Program-made: the position numbers and the translations under genes
Source: Ananas comosus
Lineage: Eukaryota; Streptophyta; Magnoliopsida; Poales; Bromeliaceae
NCBI RefSeq assembly: GCF_001540865.1
Contig: NC_033633.1
Location: 7,657,691 to 7,721,690, forward strand
Direction of reading: 5' to 3'
DNA length: 64,000 bases
Shown here: positions 33,258 to 46,079 of the stretch, piece after piece
Layout of the letters: each line of letters opens with the position of its first letter
Position numbering within the stretch: position 1 is the stretch's first letter
Notes under the pieces: model-generated
The model's input: only the letters and a program-made list of their open reading frames with translations
Database searches by the model: none
What the model was told of the DNA's origin: nothing

Positions 33258-36200
33258 TGCTTATATTATTCTATTGCGGCCGAGAGTGTAAATTTGAAAG
33301 CGAATCGATGTCAACATTCACAAAACCAAAACCGGAACAACATTGACTACTCAGTTGTCGCCCTACACAGTATAATTTGCAACGATACTATTTTCTCTTC
33401 ATCGAATAAAAGAGTAAACATAATTATATTGTTCTATTTATGCCCCACGATGTAAATTTCGGACGAATCGAATGTCAACCATAACAAACAAAACAGACAA
33501 TAATGCTACACGTGCGCCCCTACCATTAATAAATTGGCAATAGTGCTTTTTCGCATTCTATCGAACCAAGAGTAAAAAAGCCTATTTATATTATTTCTAT
33601 TTATTGCCCGATAGTGTAAATTGTGAACGAATCATGTCAACTTCAAAAAGCAAAACCGGAACAACAATAGACTACTAGTTTGCGCCCTAACATATAACTT
33701 TACCAACGGTACTTTTTCTCATAATTATCGACAAAGATAAACCTAATTACATTAATTCGAGTTATGCCCGAAGTGTAAATTTGGAACGAATCGATGTCAA
33801 CCTTCACAAAAGCAAAAACCGGAACAACAATAGACTACTCAGTTGCCTCCCTAAGTATAACTTGCAACGAGTAATTTCTCATTCATCGAACAAAGTGTAA
33901 AAGCTATTATATTTATCTATTATGCCCCGAATGTAAATTTGAACGATGATGTCAACTTATCAAAAAATCAAAACCGAAACATATAGATACTCATGCGCCC
34001 TATCGACTGTATAACTTTGCAACGAGAGTTATTATTCATTCAACCGCTCGAACAAACTGTAAAAAGCAATTTATATTATTCTAGCTATCGCCCCGAGAGT
34101 GTAATTTAGAACGAATCATGCAAACATTCAAGAACTGCAAAACCGAACAACAATTGACTAGCTCAGTTCGCTCCTTATCCCTTATAACTTTGCAACGATT
34201 ACTTGTTTTCTCATTCTAATCGAATAAGATAAAACATAATAATATAATTTCATATTATGTCCCGAGAGTGTAAATTATTGGACGAATCTGATGTACAACC
34301 ATCCACAAGAACGTCAAAACAGAACAACAAATAGACTAACACTGTTTCGCCCTAACAGTATAAATTTGCAATGAGCGCTTTATTCTGCATTTATCAAACA
34401 AAGAGTAAAGCTATTATATTATTCTATTATGCCCAGATGTAAATTTTGAACGAATCGGATTGTACAACATTCACACAAAGCAAAACTCGTGAACAACAAT
34501 AATCTACTCAGTTGCGCCTAACAGTATATACGACTTTGTCTAAGTGAGGTACATTTTTCTCTTCTTAATGAAAAAAAGTAAAACCTAATTACAGTTATTC
34601 TAATTTCGCCCGGAGAGTGTAAATTTGAAACAATCGAATGTCAACCTTCACAAAAGCAAAAACGCACGAACATACAATAGACTACTCAGATTGCACCCTA
34701 ACATATAACTTTTGCAACGATAATTTTTTCATATCAATCGACAAATAAAATCTATATATTTTTCCTATATGACCACCGAAGTGTACCATTTGGAACAATC
34801 GATTCTATCTTCAAAAAATTCAAAACCGGAACAACAATAGACTACTCATTGCGCCCTAACAGTCTAACTTGCAACTAGTACTTTTCTCATTCTAATCGAA
34901 CAAAAGATAAAACCTATATTGTACATAAGCTCCCAAGAAGTATAAATTTCAAACGAATCGATGTAACTTCACAAGAAGCAAAAAGGAACACACATAAGAC
35001 TACAATCTGTTGCCCCTACAGTAAAAATTTTCAACGAGTGCTTTTTCGCATTCTATTCGAACTAATAGAGTAAAATCTAATTATAGTTGTCTATATACCG
35101 CCGATAGAGTAAATTTGGAACGAATCGATCTGTCAACGGTTCAACAGAAGAGCAAAACCGGAGAAATATTAACTACTCATGATTTGCGCAACTAACATTT
35201 TAACTTTGCAACGAATACTTTCGTCATTCTACATCGTACAAAGGAAAACTCTATTATTGTTCATTATTCCCGAGAGTGTAAATTTTGAACAATCGATGAT
35301 AACCTCAAAAAACCAAAACCTGACAACAATATACACTCAAGTTGGGCTCTTAACAGTATAACTTTGTAACTAGTAATTTCTCTCATATTATCGAACAAAG
35401 AGTAAACCCCTAACTTATATTCGTTCTAATTTATGCCTCCGAAGATATGTAAAATTCTCAACAGTAATCGAATGTCAACCATTCAACAAAAACACAAACC
35501 GGAACAACAATAGCTAACTCTGTTGCGCCTAACAAGTATAAATGCAACGAGTGCTTTTTCGCATTTCTATCGAACAAAGATAAAACATAATTATATTGTT
35601 CTAGTGTTACCCAGTAGAGTAAATTTGGAACGAATTATGTCAAACGTTCACAATAGCCAATAAACCGGAACAACATAGACGACTGAGTTGCGACCAGTAT
35701 AACTTTGCAACGAAGTAATTTTTCATCATTCCAAACGAACAAAGTGAAGCTATTGATATATCTGTAATGCACCCGAGAGTGTAAATTTGGAAACGAATCG
35801 ATGTCAACAATTCAAAGAACCAAAACCGGAACAACAATTGACTTCACCAGTGCCCCTAAAGTATCTCTTTGCAACGATACCTTTTCTCATTCTATCGATA
35901 AAGAGAAAACGTAATATATATATGTTCATTATGCCCCGAGAGTTGTTAAATTCGGAACGAATCGATGTAAATCAAAGTCATCCACAGAACCAAAACAGGA
36001 ACATCAATAGACGACAACTGTTGCGGCCCTAAGCATATAAAATTTTGCATGAGTGCTTCGCATTCTATCGAACAAAGAGTAAGCGCTTTTATATTTTACT
36101 ATTAGCCCGAGAGTGTCCAATTTGGAACGAATAGATTCAAACATTCAGCTAAAAGCAAAACGAACGAAAACAATAGAACACTTTCTGTTTGCGCCCTAAC

Positions 36201-39200
36201 AGTAATATAATTTAACAACGAGTGCTTTTTCGCATTCCTAATCGAACAAAAAGTCCAAACCTAAATTATAATTGTTCCTATATAATCTCGCGAGAGAGTA
36301 AATTTGGAACGAATCGATGTCACGAGTCACAAGAGCAAAACGAGAAACATTAAGACTAATCATTGCGCCCTATACATTTAACTTGCAACAATTACTTTTT
36401 CGCATCTATCGGTACAAAAATAAACCTAATTATTTTGTTCTATTATAACCGCGAGAGAGAAATTTTGGAACGATATCGATGTCAACGTATTCGCAAGAGC
36501 CAAACGAACAAACATTATACTACCAAGTTGGCGCCGTAACATATAACTTTGCACACGAGTATTTTTCTTCATTCATACATCGAACAAGTGTTAAAAGCTA
36601 TTTATACTATTCTATTAGCCCGAGATGTAAATTTAGAACGAATCGACGTGTGAAACATTCACAAGAACCAAAACCTGACATACAATTTACTACTCTTGCT
36701 AGTCGCCGCTAACAATCGTATAATTTTGCAACGAAGTACTTTTTCGCATTCTACGCATAATGAGTAAAACTAATTATATTGTTCTATATGCTCCGAGAGT
36801 GTAAATTTTGAACGAATTCGATGTCAACATCATATCAATAGACCAAACCTAGGACAATAATAGACTACATTGTTGACCCCTAAACAGTAATAAATTAGCA
36901 ATGAAGTGCCTTTTTGCATTCTAACTAGAACAAAGATAATAGCCTATTTACTATTATTCACTATTATGCCCCGAAGTGTAAAATTTTGGAACAGAATTCG
37001 ATGTCAAACATTACACAAGAAGTCAAAACCGGAACAACAATAAACTATCTTTGCGCCTAACGAGTATAAATTTTGCAACGAGTGCTTTTTCCCGCATTCT
37101 ATCGAACAAAAAGTAAAACTAATTATATTGTTCTATTAAACCGAGAGATAAATTTGGACACAATCGATGTCAACGTTCACAAAGCAAACCGGAGGAAACA
37201 TTGACAACTCAGTTGCGCCTAACATTGTACCTTTGCAAGAGTCCTTTTTCGCATTCTAATTCGGGACAAAGGTAAAAAACCTAATTTATTTGTTCTATTA
37301 TGCCGGAGTGTAAATTTGAACGAATCGATGTAAACCTTCACAAAAACCAAAACCATGAACACAATAGACTATCTCATTCGCCCTAACAGTATAACTTTGC
37401 AACGAGTACTTTTTCTCCATAATATCCTCCCTGAACAAACAGAGTAAAACCTAATTAAATTGTCTATTTATGCGTCCCCGAGAATGGTTAAATTTAGAAT
37501 GAATCGGATGTCAATACCTCACAAGAACGGAAAACCGGAAACAACATAGACTACTTCTGTTCGGCCTAACATATAATCTTGCAACGATGCTTTTTCGCAT
37601 TCTATCAACAAAAGTAAAACCTAATTTATATTTTTCTATTTATACCCCGAGAGAGTAAAACTTTGACTAATCGATGTCAACTAGTTCCGCAAGAGCCAAA
37701 TACCGGAACAACATTAGACTCTACAGTTTGCGCGCCCTAACATATAGACTTGGCAACGAGTACTTTCTACATTCAATCGAAACAAAGTGTAAAAAGTCTA
37801 ATTTATAATTATTCCTATTATGCCCGATATGTAAATTTGGAACGACATCGAATGTGAAATTCAAAGAAACCAAAACTGGAACACAATTTACTACTTCAAC
37901 TTGCGGCCTATAATATAACTTTGCAACGAGTCTTTTTCGCCATTTCCTCCTCGAATAATGAGTAAAACCTAATTATATTGTTCTATTACCCCACGAGAGT
38001 GAAATTTCCGAACGACTCGATGTCAAACCATACACAAGACCAAAACCGAACAACAATAGACTACATTGTTTGCCCTACAAACATATAAATTGCAATGATA
38101 GCTTTTTCGCAATTCTATCGAACAAAGAGTAAAAGCTATTTAATATTATTCTAATTATAGCCCACAGAGTGAAAATTTGGAAAACGAATCGATGTCAAAC
38201 TTATTCATCAAAAGCAAAACCGGAACAACAATTGACTACTCTGTGCGCCCTAACAGTATAAATTTGCCAACGAGTGTTTTCGCATTCTATCGAAAAAAAG
38301 TAAAACCTAATTATATTGTTCTATTATACCCCAGAGAGAAATTTGGAACGAACGAATGTCAACTGTTCACAAACCAAAACCGAGAAACATTATACAACTC
38401 AGTTTCGCCATAATATCTGTAATGGCAACGAGTACTTTTTACGCATTCTATCGGACAAAGAGTAAAACTAATTATTTGTTCTATTACTCCCCAGATGTAA
38501 ATTTGAAACGAATCGATGTAAAACTTCAAAAAAATAACCAAAACCCGGAACAACAATAGACTACTAGCATTGCGCCCCTAAAAGATAACTTTCAACGAGT
38601 ACTTTTCTCATATATCAACAAAGAAGTAAAACCTAATTATATTGTTCTATTATGCCCCGAAGAATATAAATTCGAATGAATCGAGTCAACTGCTTACAAG
38701 AACCAAAACGGAACAACAATAGACTAACTCTGTTCTCCCACTAACAGTATAAATCTGCAACGAAGTGGCTTTTTTCGCATCTATCGAACAAAAAGATAAA
38801 ACTCTAATTATATGTTCTATTTATATCCCGAAGAGGTAATTTGAACTAATCAGATTCAAAAACGTTCGCAAGAGCCAAAACATGGAATATCACATTAGAC
38901 TACTCAGTTGCGCCCGTAAACATGTAAACTCTTTGCACGAGTACTTTTTCTCGGTATTCAATCGAACAAAGCTGTAAAAGCTTATCTTACTATATCTATT
39001 ATCCCGAATGGTAAATTTGGAACGAATGATGTGAAACCATTCACAAGAATCAGTAAAACGCAACAACAATTTACCTACTCAGTTCGCCCATAAACTAATT
39101 ATTAACTTTGCGGCAACGAGTTACTTTTTTCGCATCTCTATCAAATGATAAAACCTAGGATTATATTATTGTTCTATTACCGATTTTTATCCGAAGGTTA

Positions 39201-39701
39201 AAGTTGTTATTCCAGAACGCAATCGATTCAAACCATTGCACAAGAACTCAAACCGGAAAAACAACTAGAACTACATTGTTGCGCCCTACAGTATAAATTT
39301 GGCAGATTGATCTTTTTCGCATTCAGTCGAACAAAAGAGTAACTAGCACTATTTATATTATTCTATTATTCCCCGAGAGTTAAATTTGGATGTAAACGGA
39401 ATCGATGTCACAATTCACTAAGAAGCAAAACCGAACAAACAAATAGACTACTCTGTTGCGCCCTAACAGTATAACAATTGTGCAACGAGTGCTTTTTTCG
39501 CATTCTTACTAGAACAAAAAGTCAAAACCTAAATTAATTGTTCTAATTATACCGCGAAGAGTAAATTTTGTAACTAATTCGACTGTCCAACGTTCGCAAG
39601 AGCCAATACCGACAACATTAGAACTACTCAAGTTGCGCCCTATACCGATTATAACTTGCCAAACGAGTACACTTCTCTACAATCACAAAAGTGTAAAAAC
39701 T
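33258..39701. repeat. Satellite array, about 166-bp units, about 39 copies
   Basis: The recurring unit contains CCCGAGAGTGTAAATTTGG, AACGAATCGATGTCAAC, ACCGGAACAACAATAGAC, TTGCGCCCTAACAGTATA, TTTGCAACGAGT, CGCATTCTATCGAACAAAG and AGTAAAACCTAATTAT. A consensus built by eye is about 166 bp, and spacing of GCAACGAG runs from about 152 to 182. Almost every unit carries single-base insertions and deletions. Variants recur at about 1.19 kb from 36.3 to 39.2 kb (see findings). The array runs directly into the N gap. No gene is encoded. The unit length is typical of plant centromeric or heterochromatic satellites. Confidence 0.9.
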
Positions 39702-39801
39702 NNNNNNNNNNNNNNNNNNNNNNNNNNNNNNNNNNNNNNNNNNNNNNNNNNNNNNNNNNNNNNNNNNNNNNNNNNNNNNNNNNNNNNNNNNNNNNNNNNN
39801 N
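39702..39801. other. Assembly gap of 100 N
   Basis: Exactly 100 consecutive N, the usual placeholder for a gap of unknown size. Confidence 0.99.
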
Positions 39802-42207
39802 AAAGAGATTCTTTTGCTGAATCATAGGGACCGTCCATCATCATTTGGGCGAAATTCTCATTAGCAGAATTCGGGCACACCTCCAAACCAGGAGCAACCT
39901 AACGACCCAACCACTTCAAATCCTGTGTTGGCTACAACCCCACTTCTCAGTGCATCCTCGATGCCATGATCTATCACGGTCGTGGAAGTCCACTTCCCAG
40001 GGTCTAAGAGCTCGACTACAAACCGTCTTGACATAACTCTGCCCCTACCCACGCCGTGTGTCACCCCAAGCTGACTGCGCCTGGTCATAAGGCCCCGCTT
40101 CCACAGTCCCGAGTAGTCGGCAAGCACGATCGTCCTCCAAGCATACCCAATCAGCCCGTCATCACACGGACTACGCTCACGCCGAGCAAGCACAGCGATC
40201 ACTCTAGCGTTACAACACTACGCCCAGCATTAGGCACACTTGGTCAAACCCCGGATCTAACTTTTGGTAGGCGACACAACTGTCTCAAACTCAGCTCATG
40301 CATGGCTAGTATATATACGCGCTCATGTCCTGGTCCCGTACTCATACTATTAATGCATAAGTAAGTTAGAAATGCATCATCAAGGTAAAATGCATGCAGT
40401 TCATAAGTCTAACCATCATGCAGAAACGATATGATTGCGCGTTAAAATTTAGCCATACCTGCCACCGATGGTCGCGGGTGCGCTGCAGAACTCGGCAGGT
40501 TCCTTCGACTGTGAGCGGCCGCGAACACCCCGACTCGGGCCGACGCGGGTCGCCTCGAGCTGACGGGCGCGCCCGTCAGCAGGGTCCCGGCAGATACGGC
40601 AGTAGGCGTAACTCACCCAACTACCTCCAGAGTCACTGGGGGGATGCAATAGGACGGGGACAGGCGGCATCCTCTGGAACACTAACGGGCTCATATGCCC
40701 CCTTGACACACCTGAAGCATCGTCCTGCCGATGCTCAACAATTCCCATGCCGATGCTCCCCCGCAGATCACACACGCATAGTCCGTTCGACCCTGCTCTC
40801 GGTACTTCGGGGGCTTCTTGAACTAGACTGTCCCCCGAACCACTGCCAGGCCGTTTCTTTCCTTTGTCTTTCTCAGATGGTCCGCTCGGCCTCACTCGCT
40901 CACGAGGCATTCCGATGCTCGCAACCGCACAGAGCACCAATCTAGCACTTCGCAAAGGTGCGGAATCTTAAAATGCAATGTACCATATCGGAACACTCCG
41001 GCCGAATCCCCGCACAAGCACTCCGCCCGATCTTGCTCGTCCTTGCCACATCAGGAACGCACATTCAAGGAGAATGTGTAAACCCGCTCTGTACTCCCGA
41101 ACTGTAGCGGTTGCCTTGCTTGACGCTTCCGAAAATCCTTCTCCATTTTCCTTTATCATTCACTGTCAGGGAAATACGTTCCGCGAGACATCAGCCCTGG
41201 AACCCGCCAATCAATCGGGGGAAGGTTCGGTAGAACGGATCCTGCTTCACCCTCCTCCACCAACTCGGGCCCTCTTATCAATAGCTAATGAGTGGCCAAG
41301 TTTACTTGTCTTGCTCTCGGTAATAGATTCCTCAAACATTGCTTCTTCCATCCGTGGCTAAACCAGGTCTCCCGGACCAAGCATCATCACTCGCCATCAA
41401 ATTGTCGGAGGTGGAATTTCATAAACCTCGGTGAGAGCCGTGTAACCGCGCTCCGCCCGCTTCCTCAGTCGGCCCGCATCGGGTATCGTGAACCCGAAGC
41501 CGCTGGAGATGAACACTCGGTCCGGGAGGGGGAATTGCGCGCCGCCGCCCGAGCTGCCCGCTGCCCCACACCTTCAGCCGCATTTGAGGCACCGAGCCGA
41601 GGCGCGGGAGGACCACAGATCTCAGCTTGCCGTCGCGGCTTGCCGCCGACCACTTGCCGCTCCAAAAGCCCTGGAGCCGCTCAGTATCCTGTCTGGTTAG
41701 CGCAGTCAACTTGCGCTCGTCACTCCTGCACCTCCTAGGGCCGCCAGCTAGCTCTGGCGGTAGCGGGAGTCCAGCCTGCTTGGCACCACGGGAGGTGGTC
41801 CGGAACGGATCTACTGTGCGTACGTCTCGGGGACATCAGGCTCCTGAAACGCAAAACATCTGGTAATTCATCTTAACTCCGTTAACCTCGCGCGATTTTT
41901 ACTAGACACCCGACTCATCGGGCGAAAGTCACGCAAGGGCGTCTATTTCTCATCACCTGGCTTCATGTTGTGTGCACCCAACATGACACCCTCGGTTGAG
42001 AATACAACCACACCTTGAGTACTACCTCTAACATCCATTTAGACGGTTCACCGAACACAACCAATCATAAATCCTATTCGCGACAGCAACCTCATAGGTT
42101 CAGCGTCTCTCCACTGCACGCTATAGCCTTAGGTTTCTATCCTACGGGTCTCCTAGGTTAGTGCTAAACTCTCTCTTTGCTGCTCTTAACTCGCTCTTTA
42201 CCACAAC
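39802..42207 (-). mobile_element. Decayed internal region of a minus-strand gypsy element
   Basis: It precedes an LTR start at 42208 on the minus-strand plan. GCTCTTTACCA at about 42193-42204 looks like a damaged primer site. Minus-strand traces of gag include GRCFRCVKG (zinc-knuckle-like, about 40690-40740) and Gln/Ala-rich coiled coil near 41450-41700. The TTTCATGTTGTGTGCACCCAACATG block at 41962 matches 22443. Indels break every frame. The left side is lost in the gap and satellite. Confidence 0.5.
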
Positions 42208-44810
42208 TGTCACACCCGCCCCGAAACCACTACCAATTGTGCACGGTTCGGGCCACCGGCGGCACCGCGAACACAGGCACTCCTGTCCGCTCCAAGCTAA
42301 AGAGACGAGATTGTGTAGCAACAAGTTTTTCCCAGGGAAACACTTGAATAATATACACAATCATTCAAACAACTAGCGAGAGCACAAACAGTGCGAACAA
42401 AATGAGAGCAGCATCACAAGTAGAACGCATACAAGTGAATAAAAGAGAGAATAATAAACGTAACTATGTACACACATTGGCATCAACAATTACAATCCAT
42501 TCAACTTCTAATACACGACTGATTTAATTTAAGCTTCAAAATATAACATAAAGTTTACAACTTAACTTCAAATGATCTCAACACCCTAATACATTCATCT
42601 ACTCTCAAAAGTATAGTAAATTGCTAATGGCAAATAGGTAGGTAGCTACCAACTCTAGGGCGCTAAGGCCTTACCACGATCACTGCTGCCGGTCCGGCTC
42701 TCACGTGTACCTGTACCCAAAACCACAGGCGGGGTGAGAACTATATAAATAATATGTCCCAGTCGTTCGGCCGCCGACCTCCGCCGATCTTCCCATAGGT
42801 CTAAGCTGGCAGCATATAGATAGATAGATAGATATATAGAAATAAACTGAATACATATCACTAATGGGGCACCAAATGCAAGGAATGAGCAACACATTTA
42901 TCATGGCCTAGTATGGCTTAAACAATGAAATAATTACAACTACAACCATAGTTATGCAGTGTATTATTTAATCATGGTAATGAATGCAAATCCACGTTAT
43001 GGCAATTCATTTATGAACCCTGCCAATCCGTTAGGCTACCCCACCTAAGATTTCGATAACACACATAGGTGAAAGAGCTACCCCCGCCTGTCTCACCCGT
43101 CCACAACTCTAATACTATAGGTAAAGAGCTACCCGCTCTTACCAAACTTAGATCTCAAGTACGATAGGTGAAGAGCTACCCCGCTCGCTCACCCAACTCA
43201 TAACCCAATGCTAAGGCAAGAGCTACCCCGCTCTTTCGCCAGCCGACTAAACCTCATCTCATAGGTCAAGAGTTACCCCGCTCAATCTCACTAGGTGAAG
43301 AGCTACCCCGCCTTCGCCCGACTCACTTCGCGCAGTCCAATGGGTGGGGAGCTACCCCGCTCGGATCCACCCGGTGGCTCCCGCTCATGAAACTACCCAG
43401 CTTCGTTGACAATCCGGCAGTTGCACTTCTTTGTGGGGGAGGCGAACGCCACAAGTCAAACAGACTATGTGAGTATGATCCGATCCTCGCTAACTGAGAA
43501 TACCTGCTCCAGCTAGGTAACCCTCACTTGATAATCCACAAGCTATCCGCTTGTCCATTCATTGTCTCAACCGCCCTAAATCTTGATGCATCACCAGGTC
43601 TAATCACTCTAGTTCCACAACACAGGTTTAAATGTCAACCTCATTGTAAGCAACATTATGTTAATGCATTCGATCTATCCTAGGTTCACGACACTGGTTT
43701 AGTATGCCACATGCTGCATATCTCCAATAATTAACAATCGGTTAACATTCATTCTTCATCTAGGCTACATATGGTTCTATAAAGCCAACATGCATCATAC
43801 ATCTAGTAATACATCTTCATAATGTAATATCCATTATGCAACTAAGATGCAATCCATTCATTAATGCTACATGCATACAATCTCAATTACACTATTCTAC
43901 ATGTCATTAGTTTCATTATTCAGTCCAAGTTCTTATTTTCTTTTCAATTAATAGGATCTCATATCTAAACCATTCCGGCCTCATGCATTCTAAGATTCTA
44001 GGTTCAAGTCAATATATACTACACGAACTAGCATGCATTCAAGAAAGTAGATAATTAATAATACATTACATCTATAATGCCATAATGAAACATGTGTAAT
44101 ATGACAAAGATCTTAACTGCGATATAGAAGGAAGCCCGATTGCTCAGATAGACACCCCCTAGACCTTTTTATAGCGTGCGATTGCTCGTCGTCACCTCGC
44201 AATCGGCCACCCCGCCGCGCACGCCCGCTCGCTCGACCGCTATTCACGCGCGACCCACTCGAACGATCCTCCGCTTCGCGATCCGATGAAATATCAGGTT
44301 CTTGGTTTCCTAGTCTACGATGCTCGGGATTCAATCCCATGATTTATTGAAGCGCCTCGACTCTCCAGGGCCAATACGAACTCACGAAACTTGTTTCAGC
44401 CGGAACGTCCCGCACCGCTCGACGAATCGACAGAAGCCGTCGGCTTCCTACGCGTTGGACACAACATTAGGTTTCTGACACTCAATTTAATCCAAACCAA
44501 GTATTTACAAACCTCATTTTTAACCCTTAGGTTTGTATACTAAGAGCAACCAACATACACACCATTTTGGACCTAAGCTGTAAGCAATAAACATCTAATT
44601 AGCATCTAAATACTTGCGCTAAAATGCCATTTCTATGAGCATTTAAAATCACACCCCTAGAGAATCTAACATTTAAACCTCATTTGGAGCCTAAATCTCA
44701 TTGTTGCACAAAAGCAACATCAAGCTATAACCTGCAACAAATGAGATTGACAATCTCTAAGCATCAATAAATCCTATCTCCAGGTATTCAAACTCTAATC
44801 CAAGCCATTC
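42208..44810 (-). mobile_element. Gypsy LTR, first part (continues at 50895)
   Basis: It starts TGTCACACCCGCCCC and follows the order of the 59091 LTR. The copia element at 44811-50889 splits it: sequence resumes at 50895 after a duplicated CATTC. Inside are a minisatellite (43060-43400) and a GATA run (about 42812-42832). Confidence 0.65.
43060..43400. repeat. Minisatellite with GAGCTACCCCGCTC units inside the LTR
   Basis: At least six units of about 55-60 bp each carry GGTGAAGAGCTACCCCGCTC or a near copy. It sits in the same part of the LTR as the GAGCTACTACATAG minisatellite at 19161-19690, sharing the GAGCTAC start but not the rest. Confidence 0.75.
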
Positions 44811-46033
44811 TGTTAGGTCTATGTGTTGGCAGTTTCGTGGTCGATCAGAGTCTTGAAGAAGGTCCGGAGCGGAGTATTAAAGATCGAAGAATCCAAGACT
44901 TCGAAGTAAATCGAAAGACCAAACAAAACATGAATCAACGATGCTTAGGTAACCTTTACATCATGTTTATTGTGATTTCATACTTAATTATAAGATTTGT
45001 AGAATCATGTTTTCAAACAGTGTAATGAATAGAAAGTTTCTAAGAGCTTGTAAAAACCCGAAACAATGCATTTTCAGGCAAATTAGCATTATTGTACGGC
45101 GGTACAAGAATTTTCTGTCCAGGGTAACCAGCCATCATCATAGTTGCGCAGAAAGTTTGATGGTTGTTCCGTAACCAATCACGGCTGTCCAGGGTACAAG
45201 CCTGTTCGGAACAAAAAGGAAGTCTGTCCAGGGTACAGAAGCTTCGCAAGAAAAATCTTCGTCATGCTGTAAACCCTGGACAGGCTTTCCTTTTCGCGGT
45301 ACCAGTGCTGATTTTGGAAAGAAAACTTTCTAACCTACTCTGTTTGATTCTCAAGTCTATATAATAACTATAGGGCTCTAACTGATTAAGCATCCACGAA
45401 AATACTATTGGAGAAACCTAGAGCTCGGATTTCAATCTAAAAACCTATTTTCTACAAAAAGCCTCTTTTAGAATCAAATCGAGATATTGAATTTGATATT
45501 AATTATGCTCATTTGATTTCCGCTTCGCTGGAGTTCTAATTCCTGGTTTTACGATACTCCAAAGCGAGGATCACCATATTCAGATATTCTTCATGGGTGC
45601 GTCGTGGATTCGGCGTGATTTGACAGCCGGTTCGTGATTCGGAATCGTGGCTCGTGGATTCGACGTGAGCAGTCGTGGATTCGGCGTGATGAAGCTTCGT
45701 GGATTCAAAGTGGGCTTTCGTGGATTCACGTGAGGGCATGGACAACACCGAGGTAGCGGCGAAGATTCATAGGAGGTTAAGAGAGGTAGAGTCGTGGAGT
45801 GCCGTAATCACCCTTGTAATCTTTTCTCTAAGTGAATTATTTTTTTCGCACGTGTTGGTCACCATTGGTTTTTCTCCAAGTTGAGTTTTTCCCACGTAAT
45901 CTCGGTGTGCTTTTATTTTCGCATTTATTTTATGCTCGAGATTTGATGGTCTTTTGGCTATTTACACCTATTCACTCCCCTACCTGGTGTTAGAACTAAC
46001 CATCTAAGATAGATCTGGGCTACCAACCTTTCA
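44811..46033 (+). repeat. Copia 5' LTR
   Basis: It holds TGTCCAGGGTAC motifs at about 45115-45285, then a TATA-like CTATATAATAA near 45357, and GTGGATTCGG repeats at about 45605-45730. The near-identical order is seen in the 3' LTR. Confidence 0.85.
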
Positions 46034-46035
46034 AT

Positions 46036-46048
46036 TGGTAATCAGAGC
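46036..46048 (+). promoter_or_regulatory. Copia primer binding site with one extra base
   Basis: TGGTAATCAGAGC equals the initiator Met site TGGTATCAGAGC with a single inserted A, fitting an uncorrected read error. Confidence 0.7.
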
Positions 46049-46079
46049 GGATCTATAACTTATTTTCTAATGCCGAAGC

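Noticed and set aside
33258..39701. CRISPR-like array
   Set aside because: Whole units of about 166 bp repeat with no unique spacers, in a plant genome; this is satellite DNA.
44113..44340. Arg/Gly-rich short frame in the 42208 LTR
   Set aside because: Low-complexity, not conserved in the other LTR copies.
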